Source: Xylaria sp. FL1777 (lineage: Eukaryota; Ascomycota; Sordariomycetes; Xylariales; Xylariaceae). Taken from it: 21,753 bases of DNA. Position 1 is the first letter of the stretch. Each line of letters starts with the position of its first letter. Positions 1 to 9,259 of this stretch are shown in pieces. The notes beneath the pieces are model-generated. The model saw only the letters and a program-made list of their open reading frames with translations, was not told the origin of the DNA and did not search any database. The position numbers were made by a program, and so were the translations under genes. The stretch lies in assembly GCA_022578965.1 (NCBI GenBank), contig MU400926.1, positions 1 to 21,753 of the forward strand. The letters run 5' to 3'.

Positions 1-753
1 TATTAATGCTAAATTAACATAAAAATTATATATTAGCTAAATTTAAAAAGTATTATAAAAAATAATATATTATAATTATTGTTTTATTTTTTTATTTATT
101 ATATTTAATTTAATTATTTAATATTAAGCTTTATAATATTTTAAAGCAAACATATAATTATTAAATTAATAAATTTATTAAGTTATATATTAATTATATT
201 ATTAAATTTAAGTTTTTTATTATATTTAAAAAAGCTTTTTTTATTACTTTTTTAAAATTTAATATTTAAAAAAGTTTTTAAAAGTTAAGTTTAATATTTT
301 ATAATTTATAAATTATAATTTTAAAGCTAAATATATAATTATAATTATTAATATTAATTTTTAATATTATTAATTTATTTAAACTTTAAGTTTTTTAAAC
401 ATTAAAAATTGCTAAAAAAGCAAACATATAATTAACTTTTATTAAAAGTTAAATTTTTAATTATTAAAAAAACTTTTTAAAGCTAATTTTAAAAGCTATT
501 AATTAGCTTATAAAATTAAATTAAATATTAATATATTAAGTTATTTTTATAAAAAATAAAGTTTAAAAGCTTTAAAAAGCAAATAAAATATTTAGTAAAT
601 ATTAAAAAAATAAAAAAAAGCGCTTATAAAATAAAAAAAGTTTTATAATAAAAAATGCAATAAATTTAATAGCTTAAAAAAATATATAAAACTTAATATA
701 ATTATAAACATTAAAAAATTATAATAATAATAAACTAAATATATTATATTAAT
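1..753. other. AT-saturated flank, no gene seen
   Basis: I see no readable gene here. The stretch lies outside the MULE terminal repeat. A motif of about 16 bp (around agcaaacatataatta) recurs near 145 and 420, with a weaker version near 324, suggesting an old, diverged repeat. The 14-mer gcgcttataaaata at 620-633 also occurs at 7796-7809 inside the MULE. The identity of the original sequence cannot be recovered by eye. Confidence 0.5.
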
Positions 754-762
754 AATAATATA
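754..762. repeat. Candidate 9 bp target-site duplication, left
   Basis: The sequence aataatata directly precedes the MULE end and recurs at 8128-8136 just after the other end. The length suits a MULE, but the background is nearly all A and T, so chance is a real alternative. Confidence 0.35.
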
Positions 763-764
763 AA

Positions 765-833
765 TAAAAAATTAATAAAAACGTATAAAAAATTAATAAA
801 AACGCATAATTTTAAAAACGTATAAATTTTTTA
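765..833 (+). repeat. MULE terminal inverted repeat, left
   Basis: About 69 bp that match the reverse complement of 8057-8125 with few differences, mostly transitions. It begins taaaaaattaataaaaacg, and this unit is repeated at once in tandem (765-783, then 784-804). A shorter third unit ends in aaaaacg. Such subterminal repeats are commonly transposase-binding sites in MULEs. That role is inferred here. Confidence 0.8.
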
Positions 834-1699
834 TTAGTTAATTTTAAAATTTATTTTATAGTACTTTTAGCTATATTAAATTTATTTATTTTATAGCTAT
901 ACTTAATTATATTTAAGAAATTTTTTTTTATTAAACTTTATAATAGTTTATATAACTTTATTAAATTAAGTTTTTTGTTATTTTTAAAGCTTTACTTTTA
1001 ATGCTATTTTTTTTTTAAATAATATAACAATATAGCAAACTAGTTTAATTACTATTTAAACTAGTTTAATTATTATTGTTTAGCTATTTTAATTTTTATT
1101 TGCTTTTTTACTTTTAAATACTTAGTTAAATTTAATATTTACTAGCTTTATTATTTGTTGTTTTTATAGCTTTAAGCATTAATAATTAATTATATATTTA
1201 GCGCTAAATAAATAAACTACTTTTGTTTTTTTTAATACTACTATTATAGCTTTTATTTTGTTTAAGTTTAAGTAAAGTTACTTTGTTTTAGCTATTTAAT
1301 AAATAACTTTGTTTTTAGCTTTTAGTTAGCTAAATAATTAATAACTAACTAAGTAAAATTATAAGCTTTTTAAAAATTAGCTTAATAGTATTTTTAAGTT
1401 AATTATAAAGCATAATAATAATATTAAAATTATAAATTAGTTAATAAAAATCTTTTAATAATAATTTTTATAACTATTAATAAAAATAAATATTTTATTT
1501 ATGAAAAAGCTTTTTATTAATTAGTTTAATATAAATGTTATAATAGTATAAAATTTTAAGCTTAATAATAATTAAATAATTATTAATATAATGCTTAATA
1601 TTTATTAAAAAAAAGTTTTTAATGCTTAATATTAATTTATAAACAATATAATATTATAAATTAATAAAATTTAGTTTTTTTAATAATATAACTATTTAA
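834..1699 (-). other. MULE interior downstream of the transposase core, unassigned
   Basis: This stretch lies between the left inverted repeat and the readable end of the transposase. The plus strand is T-rich, so any coding would be on the minus strand. The transposase frame can be followed into it, but I recognise no motif and cannot place the stop codon. It probably holds the C-terminal tail and 3' untranslated part of the transposase gene. Confidence 0.4.
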
Positions 1700-3060
1700 A
1701 GCTTTTTTAAATATTATAAAAAAGGTTTTAAGTATTTATATTAAGTTAAAACTTTATTTTAAGCATAAGCTTATTTAAAATTATGCTTTTAATTAGCTAT
1801 TATTTATTATATAGCTTTAATAAAACTATATAAATAACTTATATTATTTAAAAAATAGCTTTTAATATTATTATTGCTTGCTTTTATATTAAATATAACT
1901 TTAATACTAAAGTTATAATATTTTTAAATATAATAACGTGCTTATTAAAACTTAAAAAGCATATAAACTTTATAAATATACTATAAAATAAAACGCTAAT
2001 TATTAAACTTTTTGCAAAGCTTAATTTATGCTTTTTTATATATAGCTTTTATTTTTATAAACATTATTTTTTTTTATATTATAAAAACGCTTTAATAATT
2101 ATAAAAGATTTTTTGTTTATTAATAAAAATAGCTTATATTAGCTATTTATTAAAAAAGCTTAATTTTATATATAATTAATAAACTAAAATAGCATTTTTA
2201 TTTTTATTTATATTAAAGCTATTATTACTTATATAATAAAAAATCCATTTTTATTTAGCTTTAAGCAAAATATTTAAGTTAATATAATATATATAAAACT
2301 GCTACTATATAAAAAAAAACTAATTATTTAATGCAGTTTTTATTGCTTTATTATAGTTAGTTATAATAACACTAAGCTTTTATATAATATATTATATTAT
2401 AAAATAATAAATACTTTTAGCTAAAAACTAAAAGCTTTTTTTTTTTTTGTTATTAATTAAACTAAAAGCAATATTAAAAACTATTTTTAAGCAGGTTTAA
2501 TTTATTGCTTAAAACAAAAAAAGCTTAAAGCAATTAATATTATATGTATTATTAAAGCTAATAATTTTTAAAAATTGCTTTTATATTTAAAAGTAATAAA
2601 AAAAAGTTTAAATTAAGCTAATTAAATACTGCAGTTTATTATTAGCTTATTTTATTAAATAAAAAACTTTTTATTTATTAAAAAGCTTTATAAAAGCTAT
2701 AATTAAATTATAACTATTTAGCTTATTTTATTAAATAAAGCTTTAAGCATTATAAATGTTTTATTATATAAAAATAAATTTATTATATTACTTTTTAACT
2801 ATGCTTTAAACATTTTAAGCTTTAATATTAATGTAGCAACTAGTTAATATAATAGTTTTTTTTATTGCTTTAATAAGCTTTTAATAAAATAAATAAGCAA
2901 AAAAGTTTAAACTTAAGCTATAATTATATTAATAATGCTTTATATTTTTATATAGTTATAATAATTAATAACTTTTATTTAAAGCTTTAATAATTAATAA
3001 CTATTTATAGCTAATGTTTTAAGATTTTTATTATTAAAGTTTTTAGCTTTTGTTTAGTTT
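1700..3060 (-). pseudogene. MULE transposase core (DDE, MULE family), RIP-inactivated
   Basis: The minus-strand frame with codons starting at coordinates divisible by 3 reads through many TAA/TAG codons as a MULE transposase. Motifs in order: an N-terminal part with IYNA (near 2755); NNTYNINCFKL at 2553-2521, matching the family's DxTYxTNxxxxPL with the first catalytic Asp now Asn; a stretch reading FNIAFSLINN near 2420-2390; VIITNYNKAI near 2370, matching ITDYDKAL, with the second Asp (2358-2356) now Asn; the CxxH motif at 2295-2284, now all Tyr at the key positions; KAKxKW near 2255; and a C-terminal block NIKASNNNIKSYFLNN near 1890, matching the family's (P)TESxHxxxKSYL region. Both visible catalytic aspartates are lost, so it cannot be active. 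The third acidic residue was not located. The same frame runs on upstream (next entry), so the true start is unknown. Confidence 0.75.
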
Positions 3061-4567
3061 TAATATATTATGCTTATTATATTTAATTATATACTAAATT
3101 TATTGTTTTTTATATAAATATAAATAATATTTAGCAATATTAAAGCTATTATATTTAGTAAAATTATTAATATAATTAAAAAGTATATTAGCTATAAAAA
3201 ATAAATTGCTTAAAATAAATAGGTTAAAAATTACTTTTAAAATTAAAAATAAAAAATAATAGTTAACTAATAAAATGCTTGCTTTAAATAATAAAACTAG
3301 CATAAAAAAAGTTTATTTAAGCAATACTATTATAAATAAAGCACTTTTAATTAAACTTAATATAAGTAATTTTATTAATAAACTTTAAAGCAGTAAATAT
3401 AAAAAAAAAAACTTATAGTTATTTAAATTTAATAATAATTATTTTTATTTATTTTTTTATTAATATATATATTTATATAAATAAACTAAGTTTATAAAAA
3501 GCTATTGCTTTTTTTTTATAATTTTATAAACTAACTTTAAAGCTAATTTAAATTCTTTTTAAATAGTAATTAATAAGCTAATAATATAAAACAGTTTAAT
3601 AAACTTAAATCTTAAAAAAACAAAAGTAAAACTAGCTTTTAAATTAAATATAAGCATTTATATATATTAAAGCTTTAATAAATTAAAAAAAGTATTATTA
3701 AAAAAAATCTTATAATTAATATAGATTTTTTATATTAGCTTATTAAATTTTTTATAATTATATATTGTATTACTTAGGACTAATAGCTTTAAAAAGCTAT
3801 ACTAAAAACTACTTAATTTTATATATAAGTAAAAACTATACTAAAGCTAAATAAAAACATTTTTGCTAACTGCTTGCTATTATAACTTATATCTTTTTTA
3901 TAGCTAATTATATAAGTGCTACTATTTAAAAACTGCGTTGCTTAATTTTTATTTAATACTGTTGTTTTTGCTGCTTGCGTTTTTGCTTACTACATAAGTG
4001 CAGCTTTTTATTATTTAAACTGCTTATTAACGGTTTTTAAACAGGTTTTCTTTAAGCTAGTTTTAAAGCTTTAGCATATTAATAATAGTTTGTAATCTTG
4101 TTTTTTGTATAGTTATTAGCGTAGTTCTTTTTAGTAAGCAACTTTTTAAACAAATAGTATTTTTGTTTGCTAAATTATTGGCTTTTTGCTTATGTAGCGT
4201 TTTTATAGCAGCAATAGTATATAGTTAGCTTAAAGTTAGCTTTATTATAAATTGTATAAAGCAATAAATAAAAGCGTTTTTAGCTAGCTTACGCGCTTAA
4301 ATAGCTTTTAAGCATTTTATTGCTTAAGCTAAATAATTACTTTAATAAAAAAAGCATATAGCTGCTTTTTTTTTAGTTTATATAAAGCATAAGTTTGCTT
4401 TATTTTTAATGTGTTTTAAAGATTTGCATCAGTTGTATTTCTGCTTGTTTTTATATATATTAGCTTAATAGTTTTATTTTTAGTAGCTATAATATTAAGT
4501 TGCTATTATATTTACAAAATAAAAAGCTATTTAAAAATAGCAATAATTTTAAAAAAGTTTATTAATA
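3061..4567 (-). pseudogene. MULE upstream coding frame, downstream half, unknown product
   Basis: This minus-strand frame is the same as that of the MULE transposase core (codon first bases divisible by 3). Stops are TAA or TAG, with one TGA, as expected from CAA, CAG and CGA under RIP. Between about 3400 and 4380 the reading is rich in Lys, Gln, Leu and Ala, with few stops. A 67-codon stop-free stretch with an ATG, 3100-3303, is in this same frame. It is probably just a chance gap between stops in the ruined gene, very rich in Leu, Phe, Ile and Asn, and not a gene in its own right. I do not recognise the domain. It could be the N-terminal part of a very large MULE protein or a separate accessory gene. 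The 3770-4560 part keeps visibly more G and C than 840-3770. Confidence 0.42.
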
Positions 4568-4616
4568 ATGTTATTTATAAGCAAGTTGTGCATTTAAGCA
4601 AGTTGCGCATTTTTTA
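4568..4616 (+). repeat. pogo-type terminal inverted repeat, left
   Basis: Matches the reverse complement of 6382-6430. It contains a 17 bp unit twice in tandem (4579-4595 and 4596-4612). Transitions have changed the units from the aagcgagtcgcgcattt of the partner to aagcaagttgcgcattt or aagcaagttgtgcattt. The stop codon of the transposase (4615-4617) touches its inner edge. Confidence 0.88.
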
Positions 4617-6330
4617 TTATACTTTAATGTTTAATTCTTAATAACTTTATAACTAAAGCAAATATTATTAAAAATTAATCGGATTTTATTTTATTACTTA
4701 TTTTTATATCTTTATTATAAGTTCTTAAATTATAGCCGGTTTTGCTGCATTGTTTATAACGTTACTAGCGCAGTAAACTTAGCTTACTACTACTATAATT
4801 TTTTAACGTTTGCAACTATACTAAATTTTGCATATCTTTTTAAGCAATTAAATTAGTTGCATTTTTTATAGTAAAACTATTTTTGTTTTATAACTGCCTT
4901 TTTTTACTTTTTTAGCGCTTATTAAGTGCTTTATTTGCTTTATAAAGCTTTTAGTTTTTATTGCTTATAAAGGTTAATTAATATGTTAACATTTGATTTA
5001 ATTTTGTAAGCTAATTAATAATGCTTAAAATTAGCTTTAAGAAGCTTTTTTAGTAATTAAAAATTTAACTTTTAATAAAAGTTAACTGCGCGCTTGCTTT
5101 TTTAGCAGTTTTTAGCAGATAAAAAACTTAAAGTTTAAGCAAGTTAATAGTATTAAAAATTAGCGTTAGCAATAGTAATTATATATTTAGCTTTAAAATT
5201 ACTGCTTGCAGATCGTAAAGCATTAATTTTAACCTTTAAAAACCTCTTTTAATGTTTAATTTTGTAAAAGTAGCAATATAAGCTTTTTTAAACGCAATAA
5301 AAAACTTAAGCTTAATAATATAATTAACATATAACTTAATAAATTTGTTAATTTAGTAACTATATGCTTGCTTTAATAAACTATAAAGCTTAACGTTAAA
5401 TAGCTAAATTAAATGCAACAAATAAAAAAGCAAAACAATAGTTATAATGTTTTGTTTTTTGTAAAACTTTTTAAACTTAGCTAATATATAACTTTTATGC
5501 TAGTTTAGCACTAATAACTAATATATGCTTTTTTAAAACAGCTAAGTATGTTTTTTAAAATGTTTTGCTTATTTTAATTTTATATTATTGTTTATTTATT
5601 TATTAGAACTAATATTAAGTATTTAATCTATTAAAAAATTAGTGTTTTTATATTAATGCTAAAAATAAAAAGCGCTTTAAAAAATAATATACAAAGAAAT
5701 AAATAAACTGCATAAATTAATTAAACAAATTACTATTAACTATTTTTTATTACTAAGCTGCATTACTTTATGCTTTTTATGTTAATTAGCATATATAATA
5801 ACTATATATGCGCAAATTTAGCTTATTATAAACTTAGTTTTATTAAAGTTCTAAACATTTTTATTTAAAATGCTATATTGCGTTTTTATATGTATATAAC
5901 GCTTAAACTACGCGCTAATAATCTTTAAATCTTTGCATAATGCCCTTTAATAATTATAAGCATGCGTAAACCGCGTTTTAAGCTTTTTATAACAATTAAC
6001 GAAGTTATAAGCCTAGTGCTTACTAATAAGCAGTACATTTTACAAGTTATATAAAAAATTAGCTATATTTTTTATAATAATATAAAAAAAAGAATATTCT
6101 TGCTTATTTAAATCAATAATATAGTTAAAAAGCACGTTTTTTTTAATTAAATTAAGTTTATGCATATTAGCGCAGGTTTTGTTTCTTGCAGTACGTTCTT
6201 TAATGCAATCGCGTATTGTTAAAAATAAAACGTTATAAATTTTAAAAGCGTGTTAAATGCTAATTTTTTTAAATAATTGAATAGCTTAAATAGCTAGAAG
6301 AATTTTAGCTTCTTTAGATTTTACAAACAT
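4615..6330 (-). pseudogene. pogo/Fot1-family transposase, about 571 codons, RIP-inactivated
   Basis: This minus-strand frame runs from ATG at 6330 to TAA at 4617-4615, with no frameshift but many internal TAA/TAG codons. The length is typical of fungal transposases of this family. In order it shows: an N-terminal helix-turn-helix of the Psq/CENP-B type (AKILLAI at residues 8-14, then YNVLFLTIRD, then HKLN); a second DNA-binding half ending in KTRFTHAYNYxRALCKD; the first catalytic motif NFNKTKF at 5850-5830 (family NFDETGF); the second at 5508-5497, LNxH for LDGH; the third at 5397-5395, in a sequence matching HLLQPLDV; then FKKAY-like and LYDLQAVI (family PFDPxAVL) near 5220; a charged helix near 4950-4880; and a C-terminal zinc knuckle at 4758-4717 (CxxCxxxGHxxxxC pattern, three of four ligands now Tyr). 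The second and third catalytic positions are 36 codons apart (DD35D). All three catalytic Asp codons are now Asn. Confidence 0.9.
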
Positions 6331-6381
6331 TGTTTTATTGTAGAGTTATTATGCAATAAAAATAAAGTGTACGCGTTAATT

Positions 6382-6430
6382 AAAAAAATGCGCGACTCGC
6401 TTAAATGCGCGACTCGCTTATAAATAACGT
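6382..6430 (-). repeat. pogo-type terminal inverted repeat, right
   Basis: Holds two perfect tandem copies of aaatgcgcgactcgctt (6386-6402 and 6403-6419). These are among the most CpG-rich bases of the window, so this arm has escaped RIP better than the left arm. Doubled units inside the repeat are probably transposase-binding sites (inferred). Confidence 0.88.
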
Positions 6431-7545
6431 TATATGTTATGTTTATATTTTTTGCAATTATAACTTTAATATATACTAAGCAAGTTTTTTGCTTATGCTA
6501 TAGCAAACAAAGTAAAAAAAACAGCTTTTTAATTTTTAGCTTTTAATTAGCTAGCTTAAATTAAGCTAGCATTTTTTTCTTTTTTATTTTTAGCACTTGT
6601 TTAGTTAGTAAGCTTAAAATTATTAGCTAATATAATTAAAAGTACACTTTTGATTTTTTACTAAATGCTTAATAAGCTTATAATATATTTGCTAATATTT
6701 AAGTTTAAATTTTTTGTTTATTAAAAATAACTTTTTAGTTATTATTTAGTAATTTATATGCTCTTTAAATTACGTTTGCTTTTATTGTTTAGTTTAGCTT
6801 TTGTATTATAATTAACTTTGTTTTTACTTTAATTTTATAGCTAATAAAAGTTATAATAATAGCTTAGTTAAAGTTTATTGCTATAATAGCTTTAAAGTAA
6901 ATTAATAAAGCAACACGTAAAAATTTTTTACTGCTGTTTATTTATAATATGTTTATATAAAATATAAGCTATTAGCAAAAAAAGTTATTAATTTTAGCTT
7001 ATTTGTTTATATAATCTTTAAATTACTAAATTTACATATATAGCAATTTTACTTTTATAGCAAGCTTTTTTTGCTTTATTAATAATATTTATAATAAGTT
7101 TTAGTTAGTATGTTTGCTACTTTAAATACTACTGTTTATTTATAACTGCTTGCTTATTTGCTAAAAGTAGTACGCTTTTAATAGCTTTTTAATAATTTAG
7201 TAAGCATTATAAATAATTTGCTTATTTAAGTCTTTTTTAAAAAAGATTTTAATATTTATTATTGCTTTATTTAGCTTGTTTATATAGCACTGCAAGTTTA
7301 ACGTTAAGCTTATTACTAGCTACTACTAGTTTAAGTTTGCATTATTAGCTAATTATAGCTAGTTTTATATTAAAAAAGTTACGTTATAGTTTTTTGCCTT
7401 TTTTATTTTTACTTCTATTTTTTTTAAGCTATTACTTATACGGGCTTGTTTTATATATAGTAGGTCTTTATAAGTTTAGTTCTTAAAGCTACGCAAGTGT
7501 TTTCGTAAATCTAGCTAGTTGCAAAAAAAAGCAGAAAAGCCCTAT
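6431..7545 (-). pseudogene. MULE upstream coding frame, upstream half, unknown product
   Basis: A minus-strand frame (codon first bases giving remainder 2 on division by 3) can be followed from about 7545 to the pogo insertion at 6432 without any frame change. It looks helical and rich in Lys, Gln, Leu and Asn, with readable pieces such as RKHLRSFKN near 7500 and FLRVALLIYFKAIIAIN near 6915. Stops are TAA or TAG. Taking out the pogo element and one TA (1865 bp) puts this frame exactly in phase with the frame that continues at 4565 and below, which argues that both halves were one gene. No family was recognised. An ATG start could not be fixed. Confidence 0.42.
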
Positions 7546-8056
7546 TTTTTATAATTATATAAATATAAAACAATACTAAAAAAATAAAAGTATGTATTAA
7601 AAATATTATTAAATATATTATTATTATTAATGTTATAAAATAAAAAAACATTATTATAACTATTATTAAATAAAAAAAATTAGCAAGTTATAATAGTAAT
7701 AAATAGCTTAATATATAAAAAAAGTAAGCAAAAAAAAAGTAATAAAACGTACGTTATTTTTTTTAACAATAAAATAAATTATTTAAAGTAAAAACGCGCT
7801 TATAAAATAACTAAAACTTATAAAGTTAAAAAAACATTAAAAAATATAAATATTAATTAATATTATAAAATTAAAATATATAATAAATATATTATTAATA
7901 TTAATAAAATATAAAGCATAAAATATAAATATATAAACAAAATAAAATTAATAAAATATATAAAAGAAAATATAAAATAAATAATATAAAATATATAATA
8001 ATAAAAAAAAAATATAGTATATATTAATAATTAATTATTAAACTAATTAAAACGTT
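7546..8056. other. MULE 5' leader region, no gene seen
   Basis: Almost pure A/T, with A-rich plus strand and a few CpGs (acgtacgtt near 7748, acgcgc near 7795). It lies between the start of the minus-strand coding frame and the right inverted repeat, where the promoter and leader of the MULE gene would sit. No site can be named. Confidence 0.4.
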
Positions 8057-8125
8057 AAAAAAGTTTATATGTTTTTAAAATTATGCATTTTTATTAATTT
8101 TTTATATATTTTTATTAATTTTTTA
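8057..8125 (-). repeat. MULE terminal inverted repeat, right
   Basis: Partner of the repeat at 765-833. It contains two copies of the unit tttttattaattttttata, read outward. The CpGs kept in the left copy (acgtat, acgcat) have become atatat or atgcat here, so this arm lost more C and G than its partner. Confidence 0.8.
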
Positions 8126-8136
8126 TAAATAATATA

Positions 8137-8323
8137 ATAAAATTAGCTATAATATAAAAATTTATAATAAAAATATAAAAATAAATAATAATTTAAAATT
8201 TAATTAATTTTTAATAATAAATGCTTTAATTATAATATTATTAATAATTAAATAAAATATATTAATAAAAAGTAATTTATTTGCTTAAATAGTTTATTTA
8301 TTTATAAATAACATTAATTATAA
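8137..8323. other. AT-rich spacer outside the MULE, nothing recognised
   Basis: Only A/T-rich sequence with scattered GC dinucleotides. It is probably the target sequence into which the MULE inserted, or another fully degraded repeat. Confidence 0.4.
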
Positions 8324-8344
8324 TATTATTTATTATTATTATTA

Positions 8345-8442
<98 letters not shown>
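8324..8442. repeat. (ATT)n microsatellite
   Basis: About 119 bp of ATT/TTA triplets. A few interruptions occur near 8330-8351 (an extra T) and a single C near 8384. It runs directly into a T tract. Such arrays expand by slippage. It is the simplest explanation of this stretch. Confidence 0.95.
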
Positions 8443-8443
<1 letters not shown>

Positions 8444-8458
8444 TTTTTTTTTTTTTTT
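8443..8458. repeat. T tract
   Basis: An uninterrupted run of about 16 T directly after the ATT array, followed by A6. It could mark the tail of an old non-LTR element on the minus strand, but no coding sequence supports this. Confidence 0.8.
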
Positions 8459-8663
8459 AAAAAAAACATTTATTAATTTTATAATTTATTGTTTATAGCA
8501 TTTTTTGTATTGTTTATTTTATATTATTATACTTTATTACATTTTGATTTTTTTTTATTTATTTTTTTAGAATTAAAGTTGTTTTTATGATTTTAATTTT
8601 TTTATTTTTATGTGTATTTTATTTTCTTATAATTTGATTTTACTAGTTATTTAGCTGTTTTTA
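8459..8663. other. T-rich spacer before the first LTR
   Basis: T-rich on the plus strand, with scattered ttg, gat and cattt words and more G than the regions around it. No gene or repeat was recognised. It ends where the first LTR-like sequence begins. Confidence 0.4.
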
Positions 8664-9180
8664 TATTACGAAATGGGCTAACCAGGCCGGTTAAAAGGCC
8701 ATATGTAAAGAAAGCATGCGTAAAAAGAGTTCTATTTGCTAAAAAGATATATATTTAAACCACTATAAAGGTTTAATGCATAAACTTAATAAACTTAAGC
8801 GTTAAGTTTATTAAGCCTTAAATTTAATAAACTTAAGCGTTAAATTTATTAAGCTTTAAATTTAAAGCAATATAACGTTAAGTTTATTAAAAAAAACAAC
8901 GTTTATAAATTACTACTATTATTTTTTTTGTTTATATAATTATGCACTTTTTATATTTAATTATTTATTTAGTTTTAGCTTTTTAACTATTAACTTTTTA
9001 TAATTGCTAAGCATTAATATATTTATTATTTTTAATTTTTTAAGATTTTTATTAATGCTTAATAATAAAAATACTTTAAAAACTTTTTTAATAAATTATT
9101 GCTAAAAATTTTATTATTATTTATAAATTAAAACCTTAAAAGCAAACTTATTATATTAATATATAATAAGTTTATTATAT
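8664..9180 (+). repeat. LTR of copy A (variant 5' part)
   Basis: It starts tattacgaaat, where copy B has tgttatgaaat, so the usual TG start has become TA. Positions 8664-8917 are only loosely related to the LTR of copy B and carry a different internal repeat. From 8918 (tttatataattatgcac) onward the two LTRs align base by base. The 3' limit is estimated from the point where the inverted copy at 18076 stops matching. The part 8670-8740 keeps unusual GC (ggctaaccaggccggtt). Confidence 0.6.
8788..8863 (+). repeat. Two tandem 38 bp palindromic units in the LTR of copy A
   Basis: Units at 8788-8825 and 8826-8863 differ by two transitions. Each holds a near-perfect 25 bp palindrome centred on the GC of aacttaagcgttaagtt. 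The corresponding place in copy B has an unrelated 26 bp array instead. It could be an enhancer-like block in the LTR promoter region; the function is inferred only from position. Confidence 0.8.
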
Positions 9181-9259
9181 TTTAATAGCTTTTTAATTAA
9201 TAAAACTTAGCATATAAAAGCAAATATTAATATAAACAAATTAAATAATAGTTAATTTA

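Larger units (their letters stand above)
4568..6430 (-). mobile_element. pogo/Fot1-type DNA transposon, full length, nested in the MULE
   Basis: A 1863 bp element with inverted terminal repeats of about 49 bp, flanked on both sides by TA (4566-4567 and 6431-6432), the target duplication of the Tc1/mariner/pogo superfamily. The ends read acgttatttataagc (right, reverse complement) and atgttatttataagc (left). It holds one minus-strand transposase gene that fills nearly all the internal space. It sits inside a MULE coding frame, so it inserted after the MULE. Confidence 0.88.
763..8127 (-). mobile_element. Mutator-like element (MULE), RIP-degraded, with a nested pogo element
   Basis: A DNA transposon of about 7.4 kb, or about 5.5 kb without the nested insertion. 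It is delimited by inverted repeats at 765-833 and 8057-8125. The 9-mer aataatata lies directly outside both ends (754-762 and 8128-8136) and fits the 8-11 bp target duplications usual for MULEs, though such AT-rich 9-mers can match by chance. The interior encodes a MULE transposase on the minus strand, read through many stops. What is seen: the inverted repeats and the transposase motifs. What is inferred: the exact ends and the claim that all minus-strand coding between the repeats belongs to one element. Confidence 0.72.

Noticed and set aside
3100..3303. A 67-codon minus-strand ORF as an independent small membrane protein
   Set aside because: It looks hydrophobic only because TTT, TTA and ATT dominate. 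It shares the frame of the degraded MULE-linked gene and is best read as a gap between RIP stops in that gene.
8324..8458. Microsatellite plus T tract as the tail of a LINE on the minus strand
   Set aside because: No endonuclease or reverse transcriptase remains could be read to the right of it on the minus strand within 8459-8663, and the next sequence is an LTR.
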